DNA of 64,000 nucleotides from positions 372,001-436,000 of the forward strand of contig OZ237758.1 of assembly GCA_965178125.1 (NCBI GenBank), written 5' to 3'. This DNA is from Bilabrum cf. latius (Eukaryota; Bigyra: Bicosoecida; Bigyra; Bicosoecida). The notes beneath the pieces are model-generated. The model worked only from the letters and a program-made list of their open reading frames with translations. It ran no database searches and was not told the origin of the DNA. The position numbers were made by a program, and so were the translations under genes. Below, in pieces: positions 1-11,830 of the stretch; position 1 is the first letter of the stretch, and each line of letters begins with the position of its first letter.

Positions 1-3000
1 CCCTCAGGTCGAAGCTCTTGGGCAGCTGCCTGGGGATGGTTGACTCAGTCTCCATGTCGCCAGAGTCTCGGCCATTCGCGAGGCTGCGGCTGCCCATCGC
101 ACCTGCGCCCACCGCGGCCGAGTCAACGCCTCTGCCACCTGGAATGCGCATGCCTGCCATGATGCCACCCAATCCACCAGCGTGCCCTCCATTGCTGCCG
201 CTGCCTCCCGCTGCGGTGGACATCCAGGCAGCCCTGCCAACGGGCGCCGAGGACCCCGCGTCTGTCACGCTCGTGGTGCTGACAAATGCGGCACCGACGT
301 GCGTGGACGCCCCGATGCTGCCTAGCGCGGACAGCCCGAGGACGTCGTCTGCTTTGCTGCCATGCACCGACAGCAACCCGTGATTAGGTGCCGGCTCCCG
401 CGCTGCTGAAGTCGGTCCGGGGGGCCACGAACCCGCAGCAGTCGCTGGTCCCGACTCGCTCTGGGCCGCAGCTCTGCCGCTGCGTGTGGACGGCACATCC
501 GCGCTGCCGACGCCAACTATCTCGCGGAAATTGGTCGAGCCTTGCGATGCGATAGACCCAGCCCTTCGCCTGCTCCCGCCCCCGCTCGCCACCGATCGGG
601 TGTCCAGCCCGAGCAGGATGGAATCCGTCCTGCGGAAGTCGTACGCCCCAGGGATACTGCCCACGCCCATGCTCCCCTCCGAGTCGGTGTCCAGGGAAGA
701 CGTCGACATGGCGAGGGGATCTAGTGCGCCGTCACCGCGATCCTGACCAAAGCCAGAAGCACGGGGTGCCGGAGGAATATTGCGACCAAGTGACCCGATT
801 GACCTCACCGACGCGCCGTCTGCGCCTTCTGAGCGTGCTCCTGACGACACGTGACGTCCCCGCCTGCCCCTGGCCACCTCGGTACCCTCATCCTCGTCCT
901 CATCATCATCCTCGTCCGATCCGCCCGCCGCACCGCTACCCCCCATTGACACCTGACCCGCAGAAGCATTGCGCTGGGTCGTGGGCTGCCCGTAAGGGGT
1001 GGAGCCCTCGGGCTCGTGCACGTCGTCGGTGCCTGCGTGCGCCGCGCCCGTAGGGCTGTCTGCAGGTCCGGGTGCCCCCGCCAGCAACCGGGTTGGCATC
1101 GCCGGGGTGTTCTCCTGCGTGTCGCTGCTGTGACTTCCTCTGCGCGCGGAATCCACGTGCGGGTCGTCGGGGCTGGGTCTGCTAAGTGCCGAGCCCGTTG
1201 GGTTGAGGAGCGAGTTGCTCGCGGCGAGCAGCCTTGCGAACATTGAGTCGCTCGTGTCCTTGGTGGAGCCGGCCTCCAGCACGGGAGACTGCACGCCCAG
1301 CCTGCCTCCTTTGGACCGCACCGAGCCGCCGTCATCCGCTAGCTCGATCCGCCCGAAGGACGAGTGCCATTCCCGCAGCCTGTGCAGCAGAGCCCCAAGG
1401 AGACCGGCCTCGCCCAGGTAAGCCGCCAGCTGCACTCCGTCCCAGCCCATGGCCTCCACCTCCAGTCCCGCCTTCCTCGCCCTGACCCTGAGGATGGATG
1501 CCGCGGTGTCTCCGCGCCCGCAAAGGAAGGCACGATGTGCTGCGGTCCTGCCGCGCCGGTCCTGCCTGGCCGGGTCAGCACCGCGCTCCATCAACCTGTC
1601 CACAGCCGCGTTGGCACCGCAGCTGGCGGCCAGCAACAGGGGTGTCGAGTACCGTATGCCGCATATCCTCGCAGCACGGCTGGCTGCAGGTACCAGCAAC
1701 GCATCGCTCAGCCTAGCTTCCTGCTCGTCGCTGATGCGGTCAGTGGCAGCCGACAGTATCCTGGACAGAGACACCTCGCCACTATCGCCCCCATCGTCGT
1801 CCCCGTAGGCATCATCGTCATTGCCACCACCCACACCGCCTCGCAAGGCGCCGTCACCAGCCCCTTGCTCCATGCTCCCGCTCCCGTACCCTGCCTCGGC
1901 CATGCTGCTCATGAACGCCAGCGCGGATGAAGACGGCCTCCCACTCGCACCGCCACCTGCACCACGGGACCCAGTCCCTACACTGGCCATTGGCTGTGGT
2001 CCTCTCGTTCGCTAGCCCGCCGGTGGGGGCAGGGAACTCTCATTCCCCAACTCATGCTCCTCGTCTCCTGACTCCATGGCTGCTCCTGCCCGGGCACGGG
2101 ACGCGGCTGGCGATCCTGTGCGAGCCCTACGTCCCTTGGGTGGTGGCTGCACCGACGCGCTCCCTGGAGCTAGCAGCCCCCGCACGTCCGTCCCAATGTC
2201 CATTCCCGTCATTTCCGCCGCTTCCGCCATGGAACCCTGGCCTTCCTGCGTCGGCGACGGTGGCGACATGCAGACGTCCACAGGGACACTCCGTCCTACG
2301 ATAGCCTCGCACATGGCTGGGTCATCGTTTGCGGCCGCTACGTGCAGGGGGCTAATGCCACGGTGTGACAGGCCCACGAGAAGGGCTCTAGCTAGATGCC
2401 CCGGGCATTCCAGCACTGACGAGAGGCTCTCGGACCCCGACACACTACCACCGCCGCTGCTGCTGCTGCTGCTCCCGCTTTCTGCTTCCCGCTGGCGCCG
2501 CTCTCGATTTCGATGCATGCTCATGGCTGCCTCCTGCGGCTCCAGGGCGCAAAAGGCAGCTGTGAGGACCGCTCGAAGACACGGGACTTGCTGGCATCCC
2601 GCGGCGCACCGCAGGGCTGCTCGCCACAAATCAGCGTCAGCAAGGGAAGCAGCGGTCGCTCGCCCTCGACCCTGACCCGGCTGCTGCGGCAGATCATCGT
2701 CGCTTAATCCTCCTAGGTCGGTATCTGGCGTGTCGCTGCTCGCACGCATACTCCCTAATAAACCCTGGTCGCCAATGTCCCAGCCTTGTGCTGCACCGCC
2801 AGACTAGCTCGACCTCGAACCGACCCTCGAAGATATCCCAGCATCATCCGAGGCATCGTGCGCCCTGTACACATCATCGATGTTGAATCTTTCTAATCCA
2901 GTTACTGTGGCAAACATGGATTCGCTTGCCTAGGCTTCGCCGATCCCATTCCCGGACGAGCAGGGGTATAGGTCCAATTTGGTACTGCCGCTGTTTTCGC

Positions 3001-3346
3001 TGCGTCCACCGGTTGGACGATACGGATTTGTCACTTCGCCTTGTGGCTAAGTGTTCATACTTGCTGCATCTGGTGGGTACAGTTGCATAGCTTGCCGCAA
3101 TAATCTGCGTCCAATGCCATCGAAGAGGCTGCCTGCCCCAACTGCAGCAGCCCCAAGGATGCAATTATCAGGGACCCCATGAACCAGTGCTGTGCTGCTC
3201 ATCATATCAATTACATTCTGCGTCGCTGAAAGGATTCGGTCAACCTCAGTCTCTTGTACAGCGGCAATAGCTCGTCGCAAGCGGGCGACAGAAATGCGAG
3301 GCTGTTGCAGGCCCTTCCTTCCAGCCGAAGGATAGCTGTCACTCAT
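1..3346 (-). CDS. Large ankyrin-repeat protein (5' part; runs off left edge)
   Basis: One frame stays open from the ATG at 3346 (MSDSYPSAGRK) to the left edge, about 1,115 codons, if UAG is sense. In-frame UAGs lie at 3047-3049 (codon 100), 2930-2932 (139), 2804-2806 (181) and 2012-2014 (445). The last 2 kb holds no UAA or UGA in this frame. Ankyrin-like helices are visible around residues 325-350 (core ISPLHVAAANDDPAMCEAIV) and 560-620 (cores TPLLLAASCGANAAVDRLM and GRTAAHRAFLCGRGDTAASI). Ankyrin coding on both sides of codon 445 argues for one protein. Serine/glycine-rich and acidic low-complexity linkers separate the domains. A UAA upstream of 3346 in frame fixes the start. A regulatory or scaffold role by protein-protein contact is likely for the family; no enzyme domain is visible. 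The C-terminus is outside the window. Confidence 0.8.
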
Positions 3347-3816
3347 GCCTAGCTCCTGTGAAAACTACCGCTTGAATGCGAAACCTTAATGCTTTCAGTT
3401 GTTTGACAAGTGTACTCTGGGTTGCCTCGCCGCATCTGAAACTGAGCAAGTATTCGGGTTTGTTGCGAGCTGTTTTCAGTTGCCGGCGCTCGCGTCGCTG
3501 GGTGGCCAAGAGTGGACTGCAGCTCGTCGGATATGGAAGTGTGTTCGATTTGGCTCATGCTGAAGGGTAATTTGAACACTTGCTTACCTATTTGTGAGTG
3601 TGGCTCTCGTTGGTTGCTGGCACGGGGCCACATCCAGCCCCGCCCATCACTGTCCACCCACTGGCAGGAACCACCGCTTTGTTCAGGCCAGGCAACGCTA
3701 CCAGGCAGCAGTCTTCACTGCCACACTCCATGGGGCTGATAGTAGGAGGCCATGAACGTACATGTGAGCTAAAAGCACAACTGATCTCAAACAACCGTCT
3801 GCCAATGATACAGTCC
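3347..3816. other. Region upstream of the ankyrin gene; possible upstream ORF
   Basis: This is the likely promoter and leader of the ankyrin gene. On the minus strand an ATG at 3558 opens a roughly 70-codon ORF (MSQIEHTSIS...) that passes one UAG (3349-3351) and ends at a UGA overlapping the ankyrin ATG (ATGA). It could be an upstream ORF, part of an unrecognised exon, or chance. Nothing else is recognised up to the element boundary at 3817. Confidence 0.3.
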
Positions 3817-3983
3817 GTTATGCTCCTTTAGGTGCCGGTCAATGTGTAGCCTGTGTATGTGCACGCAACTGAGCCGATACCAGACGGCCGTCAGGCGTGG
3901 CTCAGCTCCTCACTCCTATCAAGAAATAGTACGCACCGCTCAAGCGTGAGTAAACATGACAAGCGCTAGACTTGTTTCAAACA
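3817..3983 (+). repeat. Split direct repeat A, copy 1 (left end)
   Basis: A 167-bp sequence starting gttatgctcctttaggtg and ending ttgtttcaaaca. It recurs at 11408-11574 and 18999-19165. The sequence to its left is not shared with the other copies, so this is taken as the left boundary of the element. Confidence 0.8.
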
Positions 3984-4239
3984 GTGCTTACTTCCGCATG
4001 CTGCGGCTTTGGTGTGTGTCTCAATCCCGGCCTCCGGGTGGGTAGCAACGGGCAGCGGGCGTGCGCCCGCTTTCCCGCCGCCCTCGCCCCAGGTGATACC
4101 ATGGTGTCGCTGCCCTGCGTATTTAGTTATTGTAGGATTTTTCTTGTCTCTTGCTAGAGTCGGATGTCGCCGGCCGCTGGCCCCGCGGCTGCGGCCGTGC
4201 TGTTATGTGATTGTCCGTTCACTGTGCTCGCACCATCAA

Positions 4240-4866
4240 TGTGCTTGACCTTCCGTCGGGCTGGGCTCTCCCAGTGCCGGCCGGGGGTCATAATATGTTG
4301 GAATGGAAGAGTTCTTTAGCTTGATTATGCTGCACGCTGCAGCAAGTCCTTCCCCCGCGCATTCCGCACGCATGCGGTTTGCCGGTGGGTTCCGGACGGC
4401 GCCCTGCATTCGCGAGGTTTTGCCCCATCGGTGCAGGGCATGCTCATGTGTCATGAGTTGCTTTTCTCTTGCTGCTGCAAGACAGGGGTTGTACCCTCCG
4501 CACTCGCACAGCCTTGCGGCTTTGGTTGGACAGCGTCCTCCCTTCAATGGGCTCAGAGTGTGCTTGACCTTCCGTCGGGCTGGGCTCTCCCAGTGCCGGT
4601 CGGGGGTCATAATATGTTGGAATGGAAGAGTTCTTTAGCTTGATTATGCTGCACGCTGCAGCAGGTCCTTCCCCCGCGCATTCCGCACGCATGCGGTTTG
4701 CCGGTGGGTTCCGGACGGCGCCCTGCATTCGCGAGGTTTTGCCCCATCGGTGCAGGGCATGCGCATGTGTCATGAGTTGCTTTTCTCTTGCTGCTGCAAG
4801 ACAGGGGTTGTACCCTCCGCACTCGCACAGCCTTGCGGCTTTGGTTGGACAGCGTCCTCCATTCAA
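4240..4866 (+). repeat. 319-bp direct duplication within unit 1
   Basis: Two adjacent copies offset by 319 bp, each from TGTGCTTGACCTTCCGTCGG to the tract before ttcaat (landmark gaatggaagagttcttt at 4301 and 4620). They differ at a few bases. No convincing coding sequence is seen in them. The same pair is present in unit 2. Confidence 0.8.
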
Positions 4867-4869
4867 TTT

Positions 4870-6659
4870 GCTCTGTCTGGCCCCGCGCGGGGTCCAGCAC
4901 CTGCCCCACCAGCATGCGCTGACTTCCTTGCACCTATCTCTTCTAGCAGAGTGCCGAATATGCAGAACGCGGACCCGGTGGCTTCGTCCCGACCACCAGT
5001 CGGGCCCGGAGGGCGGCCAGGCTGACCCAGCAGCAGGCGCTCAGGACGCGGGCCAGGCTGTGGCCGACCCGGAGCGGTACCGGCTCCTCGCTGCATTTCA
5101 TAACCGGCCGGCCGGCCTCTTGGCGGAGGCCACGCAAGCGGCTCGTGAGAAATAGTATACCCCGGACTCAACGGAATATGGTGTTGGACCTTACGGTGGA
5201 CGATGAACACCGGCCCTGAGGCAACGATGCCACAGGTGCAGGCGCAAGCATATTCGCCGCAGCGGCAGTGCTTGCCGTGCCGGCCGGCCCACCTCGTGCG
5301 CGTTTCACGGCAGCAGTCTCGGAACGTCCACAAGGCCTGGCCTACCACCAGTGACTCGGCCCAGACTGGCCTTGTGCTAGCTCGGCTTGATGCAGCTGCT
5401 TGCTGTTTGCCTTGACCGGCTAGGGCGCAAACCTTGCCTCGGGTTTGCTCGGCTTGTGTGCCTTATCGTGCAGATGCACACTGCTTGGCTGTCACATTCT
5501 TGACGACAGGCTGGCCTGGTGCTGGCTTAGCTTGAGCACATCGTAATGCAGCTGCTTGCTGCTTGCATTGAATTAGTGGCTCCGGCACGGTCAGCTGTTC
5601 GTTCGCGAACGTTCAGCTTCTCCCGGATCCAAACACAGACTGGCTTCGTGCTTGCTCGACTTGCTCGCCGTGCAGTGCAACAGCCCGCTACTTGCTCTGC
5701 CTAGCTCCACCACAGACACGCATCGCGCTGGTGACGACGTTGGGGTCGGGTAGTGCACCCACTAGGTCTCTGACTTGCTCGCCCCGGCTTCGATGACCTC
5801 GCGCCTACTTGGGTAGCTGCTCGCTGCTTGGCGTGCTTGACTTGGCAAGTGTGCCTTCTGCTTGCATGGATTGTGAGCCTTGCACTGCAGCTTCTTGCGG
5901 CTTGCGGTGACTGGCTTGGCCCACGACTCGCCGGGTACTGACTTGACTCGGCTTGAAAGCCTCATATTGCAGCTGCTCGCTGGTTATTTTGAGATTATGG
6001 CTCGCCCATGGATAGGCCTCGTGCTTGCTCGGCGCGAGGGCATTCAGTGCAGCTGCTTGCTGGCTGGCTTAGCCTAGATCCGCGGCACACAGTTTCTGCA
6101 CGCCTGTAATGTACAGTTGCATCCGTGCGTGTTGCATCAGATAGCTCGAATTGTACGGCGGATGCTATCTTAGTATCGTATGGAGGCGAGTGATCCCCAC
6201 GATGATGATTCATTGCTGCTCGCCGCAGTTGAGTCCGTCATGATTCTCAAGCAATGCGAACGACGGAAGCTCGGCCATGTGTGCTCCGCCGATAGTCGCT
6301 ACGAACTTTGACTGGCTCTGCAACAGATTGGCATCGTACTTGCTCGGCTTGAGAGCCCTGTATCGCGACTGCTCAATGCTTGCCTATACTGATTGGCTCA
6401 GCCTCACGCGTGCCTCGTGCTGGCTCGGCTGGATGGATGGAGCCTTGTATGGCAGCGGATTGCTGCTTGCCTTCGGTGAGCGGCTCAGCAGCGACTAGAA
6501 TTGTGCTTGCTCGGCGCAAGAGCGCAGGGAAGTGTGGCTGCTCGCGGCCTGCCTTGGTTGCCTCGGCCGCAGCGGTGTCTCGTACCTCTTCGGCGTGTAA
6601 GCCTCGAAGTGCAGCTCAATCGCTGCTTGCTTTGACTTATTGGCTCGGCCACAGATTGG
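4870..6659. other. Element body, unit 1: degenerate CTTGCT-rich repeats, no sound gene
   Basis: From about 5.3 kb the sequence is made of short degenerate words around cttgctcggctt and gcagctgcttgct, which look like an eroded relative of the adjacent 204-bp satellite. Just upstream (about 4955-5200) is a protein-like stretch (for example ERYRLLAAFHNRPAGLLAEA, followed by an in-frame UAG and then UGA). Its start is unclear and it seems frame-broken, so it could be a remnant of an element ORF. The same content is at 12461-14250 in unit 2. Confidence 0.4.
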
Positions 6660-9590
6660 CCTTGTGCTTGCTCGACTTGCTAGTCTTGCATTGCAGCTGA
6701 TCGCCATAGCTCGAGTGGCTCTGCCATACATCGGCATAGCTTGCGAGTCTTGCATTGCAGCTGATCGCTGCTTGGCTCGATAGGCATACTGCTTGCCCGG
6801 CTTGCGAGCCTCGCAGTGGCAGTGTAGCTGGACGCTGCTTTACTTGGCTTGGCAACAGACTGGCCCGGTGCTTGCTCGACTTGCTAGTCTTGCATTGCAG
6901 CTGATCGCCATAGCTTGAGTGGCTCCGCCATGCATCGGCATAGCTCGCGAGTCTTGCATTGCAGCTGATCGCTGCTTGGCTCGATAGGCATACTGCTTGC
7001 CCGGCTTGCGAGCCTCGCAGTGGCAGTGTAGCTGACCGCTGTTTGACTTGGCTTGGCCACAGACTGGCCCGGTGCTTGCTCGACTTGCGAGTCTTGCATT
7101 GCAGCTGATCGCCATAGCTCGAGTGGCTCTGCCATACATCGGCATAGCTTGCGAGTCTTGCATTGCAGCTGATCGCTGCTTGGCTCGATAGGCATACTGC
7201 TTGCCCGGCTTGCGAGCCTCGCAGTGGCAGTGTAGCTGGACGCTGCTTTACTTGGCTTGGCCACAGACTGGCCCGGTGCTTGCTCGACTTGCGAGTCTTG
7301 CATTGCAGCTGATCGCCATAGCTCGAGTGGCTCTGCCATCCATCGGCATAGCTTGCGAGTCTTGCATTGCAGCTGATCGCTGCTTGGCTCGATAGGCATA
7401 CTGCTAGCCCGGTTTGCGAGCCTCGCAGTGGCAGTGTAGCTGACCGCTGTTTGACTTGGCTTGGCCACAGACTGGCCTTGTGCTTGCTCGACTTGCTAGT
7501 CTTGCATTGCAGCTGATCGCCATAGCTCGAGTGGCTCGGCCAGACTGCATTCCTGCTGGATAAGCAGATTCGACAAGGCGTCATGCTGACGACTCATTGC
7601 AGCCCGGGCGGTGCCCGGGCGACCAGACTTTGCCAAGACTGGCTCGAGCGGCTGCGCCCGTTCCAATAGCGCAAGGTGGTGGTGCACTGGCTGACCTGCC
7701 TTGAAGGTGCAGTCTCTGCGGCCACCACCCCCCGCCCACGCCATCCCCCGACCTTCCGGCGCCTGCTAGCGATGAGGCATGACACGCATTCGCACTGATG
7801 AGGCAGCATGCATGATTCAGGCAGTATCCGAGGAAGCTGATGACACGCGTGCTGCACGCCGCTCGACTTGCAGGTCTTGCATTGCAGCTGATCGCTGCTT
7901 GGCTCGATAGGCATACTGCTTGCCCGGCTTGCGAGCCTCGCAGTGGCAGTGTAGCTGGCCGCTACTTGACTTGGCTTGGCAACAGATTGGCCTTGTGCTT
8001 GCTCGACTTGCGAGTCTTGCATTGCAGCTGATCGCCATAGCTCGAGTGGCTCGGCCAGACTGCATTCCTGCTGGATAAGCAGATTCGAGAAGGCGTCATG
8101 CTGACGGCTCATTGCAGCCCGGGCGGTGCCCGGGCGACCAGACTTTGCCAAGACTGGCTCGAGCGGCTGCGCCCGTTCCAATAGCGCAAGGTGGTGGTGC
8201 ACTGGCTGACCTGCCTTGAAGGTGCAGTCTCTGCGGCCACCACCCCCCGCCCACGCCATCCCCCGACCTTCCGGCGCCTGCTAGCGATGAGGCGTGACAC
8301 GCATTCGCACTGATGAGGCAGCATGCATGATTCAGGCAGTATCCGAGGAAGCTGATGACACGCGTGCTGCACGCCGCTCGACTTGCAGGTCTTGCATTGC
8401 AGCTGATCGCTGCTTGGCTCGATAGGCATACTGCTTGCCCGGCTTGCGAGCCTCGCAGTGGCAGTGTAGCTGGACGCTGCTTGACTTGGCTTGGCAACAG
8501 ATTGGCCTTGTGCTTGCTCGACTTGCTAGTCTTGCATTGCAGCTGATCGCCATAGCTCGAGTGGCTCTGCCATACATCGGCATAGTGCTTGCTAGTCTTG
8601 CATTGCAGCTGATCGCTGCTTGGCTCGATAGGCATACTGCTTGCCCGGCTTGCGAGCCTCGCAGTGGCAGTGTAGCTGACCGCTGCTTGACTTGGCTTGG
8701 CAACAGATTGGCCTTGTGCTTGCTCGACTTGCTAGTCTTGCATTGCAGCTGATCGCCATAGCTCGAGTGGCTCTGCCATACATCGGCATAGTGCTTGCGA
8801 GTCTTGCATTGCAGCTGATCGCTGCTTGGCTCGATAGGCACACTGCTTGCCCGGCTTGCGAGCCTCGCAGTGGCAGTGTAGCTGACCGCTGCTTGACTTG
8901 GCTTGGCAACAGATTGGCCTTGTGCTTGCTCGACTTGCTAGTCTTGCATTGCAGCTGATCGCCATAGCTCGAGTGGCTCTGCCATACATCGGCATAGCTT
9001 GCGAGTCTTGCATTGCAGCTGATCGCTGCTTGGCTCGATAGGCACACTGCTTGCCCGGCTTGCGAGCCTCGCAGTGGCAGTGTAGCTGACCGCTGCTTTA
9101 CTTGGCTTGGCCACAGACTGGCCCGGTGCTTGCTCGACTTGCTAGTCTTGCATTGCAGCTGATCGCCATAGCTCGAGTGGCTCTGCCATACATCGGCATA
9201 GCTCGCGAGTCTTGCATTGCAGCTGATCGCTGCTTGGCTCGATAGGCATAATGCTTGCCCGGCTTGCGAGCCTCGCAGTGGCAGTGTAGCTGGACGCTGC
9301 TTGACTTGGCTTGGCAACAGACTGGCCCGGTGCTTGCTCGACTTGCTAGTCTTGCATTGCAGCTGATCGCCATAGCTCGAGTGGCTCTGCCATACATCGG
9401 CATAGCTTGCGAGTCTTGCATTGCAGCTGATCGCTGCTTGGCTCGATAGGCATAATGCTTGCCCGGCTTGCGAGCCTCGCAGTGGCAGTGTAGCTGGACG
9501 CTGCTTGACTTGGCTTGGCCACAGACTGGCCCGGTGCTTGCTCGACTTGCTAGTCTTGCATTGCAGCTGATCGCCATAGCTTGAGTGGCT
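6660..9590 (+). repeat. 204-bp satellite, unit 1
   Basis: Tandem monomers of 204 bp: the landmark tcgccatag recurs at 6701, 6905 and 7109. Each monomer contains two copies of cttgcattgcagctgatcgc. The array runs about 6660-7545, 7857-8055 and 8377-9590. It is interrupted by a duplicated non-satellite segment repeated with a 515-bp offset (about 7538-7870 and 8053-8385), which includes the inverted repeat cccgggcggtgcccggg. Because 204 is divisible by three, long minus-strand frames stay open by periodicity. Confidence 0.9.
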
Positions 9591-9751
9591 CTGCCAGACT
9601 GCATTTCTGCTGGAAAAGCAGATTCGACAAGGCGTCATGCTGACAGCTCAGTGCAGCCCGAGCGGTGCGCGGGCGAAGAAGCTGAGGACACGCGTGCTGC
9701 ACGCCGCTCTCGACAAGAGTCGGCAATGCTCTCGCACCAGCCGGTGGGCGC

Positions 9752-11053
9752 ATGGCGGTACCACGGATAAGTACATCGACAAGATTGTGGCTTGCGGTTT
9801 CCAGCCAGATCGCAGCTATCGAACAGGCGCAAGGCTTGCTGAACATGCGCACGACCAGGCAGCCCGTGCTCCTGCCACAATTAGTCCTCTCCGTGCTCAA
9901 GTTCTGCAATGACGGCGACTTAAGAGATGTACGGTGTTCGGGACGATGCTAGCGTGGGGGCTTGGCTTCGGCAGCCGCAACTTCGAGCTAATTAACCTCA
10001 AGCATGAGGAGGTCCACATCGCCTGTTCGGGGCCTGTACCGGTTTTCGTGCTCACGCCAAGACAGGGGCGGGTCGATCCGATTAGGCCTATGCCGTCACG
10101 GCTCCCGGCTGTTCGAGGGGGCGAGATTCAGTCGTAGGCTAAAGTATACCTATGCCCTCGATTCTGGCAGGTCGCATGATCCAAGATGGCTGCTCGCCTC
10201 TCACGCGTACCATCGACCACGTCTTTCCCAACTTTGGTGTGTCGCCCCCTGTGCCATACACGTATGCAACGTGGAGAGCCCAGTGGGACGAGCTGCTGCG
10301 CAGCTGCGACCTCCCGCCATCGGGGACCCACACTCCCAGAAGGACGGGTGCCACGCTGTTCGTGGACAGTAGAATCCGGATTATTGGCGCGATCTACGTC
10401 AGATTTTCGGCTGGTCGCCGCAATCCAGCATGCCAGCGGTGTATGCTGAATCAGGTTCTTCAGCGACAGACTAGGCAGTGCTCGAAGCACGACGGCGTAC
10501 TGCAGTACGCATGGAACGGGCCCCACCCCGGACTCCGCACCGCTCCTTTCGGAACAACCTTTGCGTCCTCCAGCACGAAGGGGCCGCCATTTTCGGCAAA
10601 TCTGGCCTCTTCGGGACGATTCGAGGCCAGCGAAACCGAGCAGCCGGGTCACAGGCACCTGTACCGGACAAGCACAGCGCACCAGAAGGTCGCCAAACTG
10701 CGGCTTCGCACGCAGGGACCCAAGCACAGGGCCATCACCCAGCGGAAGCAACCGTTGGGAAAACGCAATTACGGCTAGACAGCCAACAGCGAGGAACGGC
10801 AGCTGCCGAGGACGACTCCGACAGCAACACGGGGGGTCAAGCAAGCGACCGCGACCTGTTGCGCACAGCTGAGCTTCGTCAACGCGGCGCAAGACCCCAT
10901 CCAATGCAAGTCGCTGGCCGGTCTGCAGTAGCGACGCTTCGGCAGTCAACAGCGGCACTGGGCACAGTGACGGACGAACCGCACCGAGTGGGCGAGCGAC
11001 AGTCAGCGCGACTGGTCGCAAGGGCCCGGATAAGATAGAACGGCTTGGGCTAA
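9752..11053 (+). pseudogene. Tyrosine recombinase remnant, unit 1
   Basis: The tyrosine-recombinase signature is spread over three frames. Before about 9930 a helical core-binding-like stretch is visible (LLPQLVLSVLKFCNDGDLRD). At 9934-10137 follows the box-I region with the first catalytic Arg in FGSRNFELINLKHEEV. At 10152-10360 is WRAQWDELLRSCDLPPSG leading to the HxxR box HTPRRTGAT. From 10364 comes DYWRDLRQIFGWSPQSSMPAVYAE, with the candidate nucleophile Tyr near 10441. That last frame continues past UAGs at 10370 and near 10472 through a polar tail to UAA at 11051-11053. The frame changes between blocks suggest frameshift decay; unrecognised introns are an alternative. This is presumably the integrase of the surrounding element. 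Confidence 0.6.
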
Positions 11054-11234
11054 CTAGCTGATGCATCAGTATTTGTCAAGCGATTGGCACTACGCTTAGT
11101 GCCAGGTGTCGTGCTACACGACTTATTGTGTATTTGTCATGCGACATAATGCTACACCTTGCTAAGGTGCCCCCAGAGTTTGGTAATGAGCCACACACGT
11201 CTTGGCGAGAGGCAGCCACTGCGCGGCAGCATGG

Positions 11235-11407
11235 TGCAGCTCGCAGCTCGTGTAGCACCCCACGAACGGCCATCGAGGCCGACGTGGTAGGTGCGAGCCG
11301 CGAGGGCCGCTAGCTGGCGGCCCCTCACCAGCTCAAACCAAACTACTGAGGGTAGGTGGAGGTGGTTTATCCACCGCCACTAAGTGCAATATACACGGAA
11401 TCCATTG
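11235..11407 (+). repeat. Split direct repeat B, copy 1
   Basis: A 173-bp sequence starting tgcagctcgcagctcg and ending cggaatccattg. It directly abuts repeat A at 11408 and recurs at 18826-18998 and 19221-19393. Confidence 0.8.
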
Positions 11408-11574
11408 GTTATGCTCCTTTAGGTGCCGGTCAATGTGTAGCCTGTGTATGTGCACGCAACTGAGCCGATACCAGACGGCCGTCAGGCGTGGCTCAGCTCC
11501 TCACTCCTATCAAGAAATAGTACGCACCGCTCAAGCGTGAGTAAACATGACAAGCGCTAGACTTGTTTCAAACA
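11408..11574 (+). repeat. Split direct repeat A, copy 2
   Basis: Second 167-bp A copy, joined without spacer to the B copy at 11235-11407. It starts the second 7,591-bp unit. Confidence 0.8.
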
Positions 11575-11830
11575 GTGCTTACTTCCGCATGCTGCGGCTT
11601 TGGTGTGTGTCTCAATCCCGGCCTCCGGGTGGGTAGCAACGGGCAGCGGGCGTGCGCCCGCTTTCCCGCCGCCCTCGCCCCAGGTGATACCATGGTGTCG
11701 CTGCCCTGCGTATTTAGTTATTGTAGGATTTTTCTTGTCTCTTGCTAGAGTCGGATGTCGCCGGCCGCTGGCCCCGCGGCTGCGGCCGTGCTGTTATGTG
11801 ATTGTCCGTTCACTGTGCTCGCACCATCAA

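Larger units (their letters stand above)
3817..11407 (+). repeat. 7,591-bp tandem unit, copy 1
   Basis: Every landmark in this unit recurs exactly 7,591 bp downstream (for example the recombinase frame at 9934 and 17525, and satellite boundaries). The two copies differ only by scattered substitutions, mostly in the satellite. The unit contains A1, a 319-bp direct duplication, degenerate CTTGCT-rich repeats (about 5.3-6.6 kb), the 204-bp satellite, the recombinase remnant and B. Confidence 0.9.

Noticed and set aside
3984-9600. Reverse transcriptase or RNase H in the element body
   Set aside because: I looked in all frames with UAG read through and saw no YxDD-type or RNase H motif. The region is satellite and degenerate repeats.
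6637-9638. Long minus-strand ORFs (315 and 348 codons) with a 68-residue repeat, and matching frames in unit 2
   Set aside because: The 204-bp satellite period is divisible by three, so an open monomer keeps the frame open. There is no start context, domain or non-periodic coding signal.
10128-11066. 312-codon minus-strand ORF opposite the recombinase tail
   Set aside because: Antisense to the recombinase-frame tail, with no recognisable motif. The recombinase strand explains the region better.
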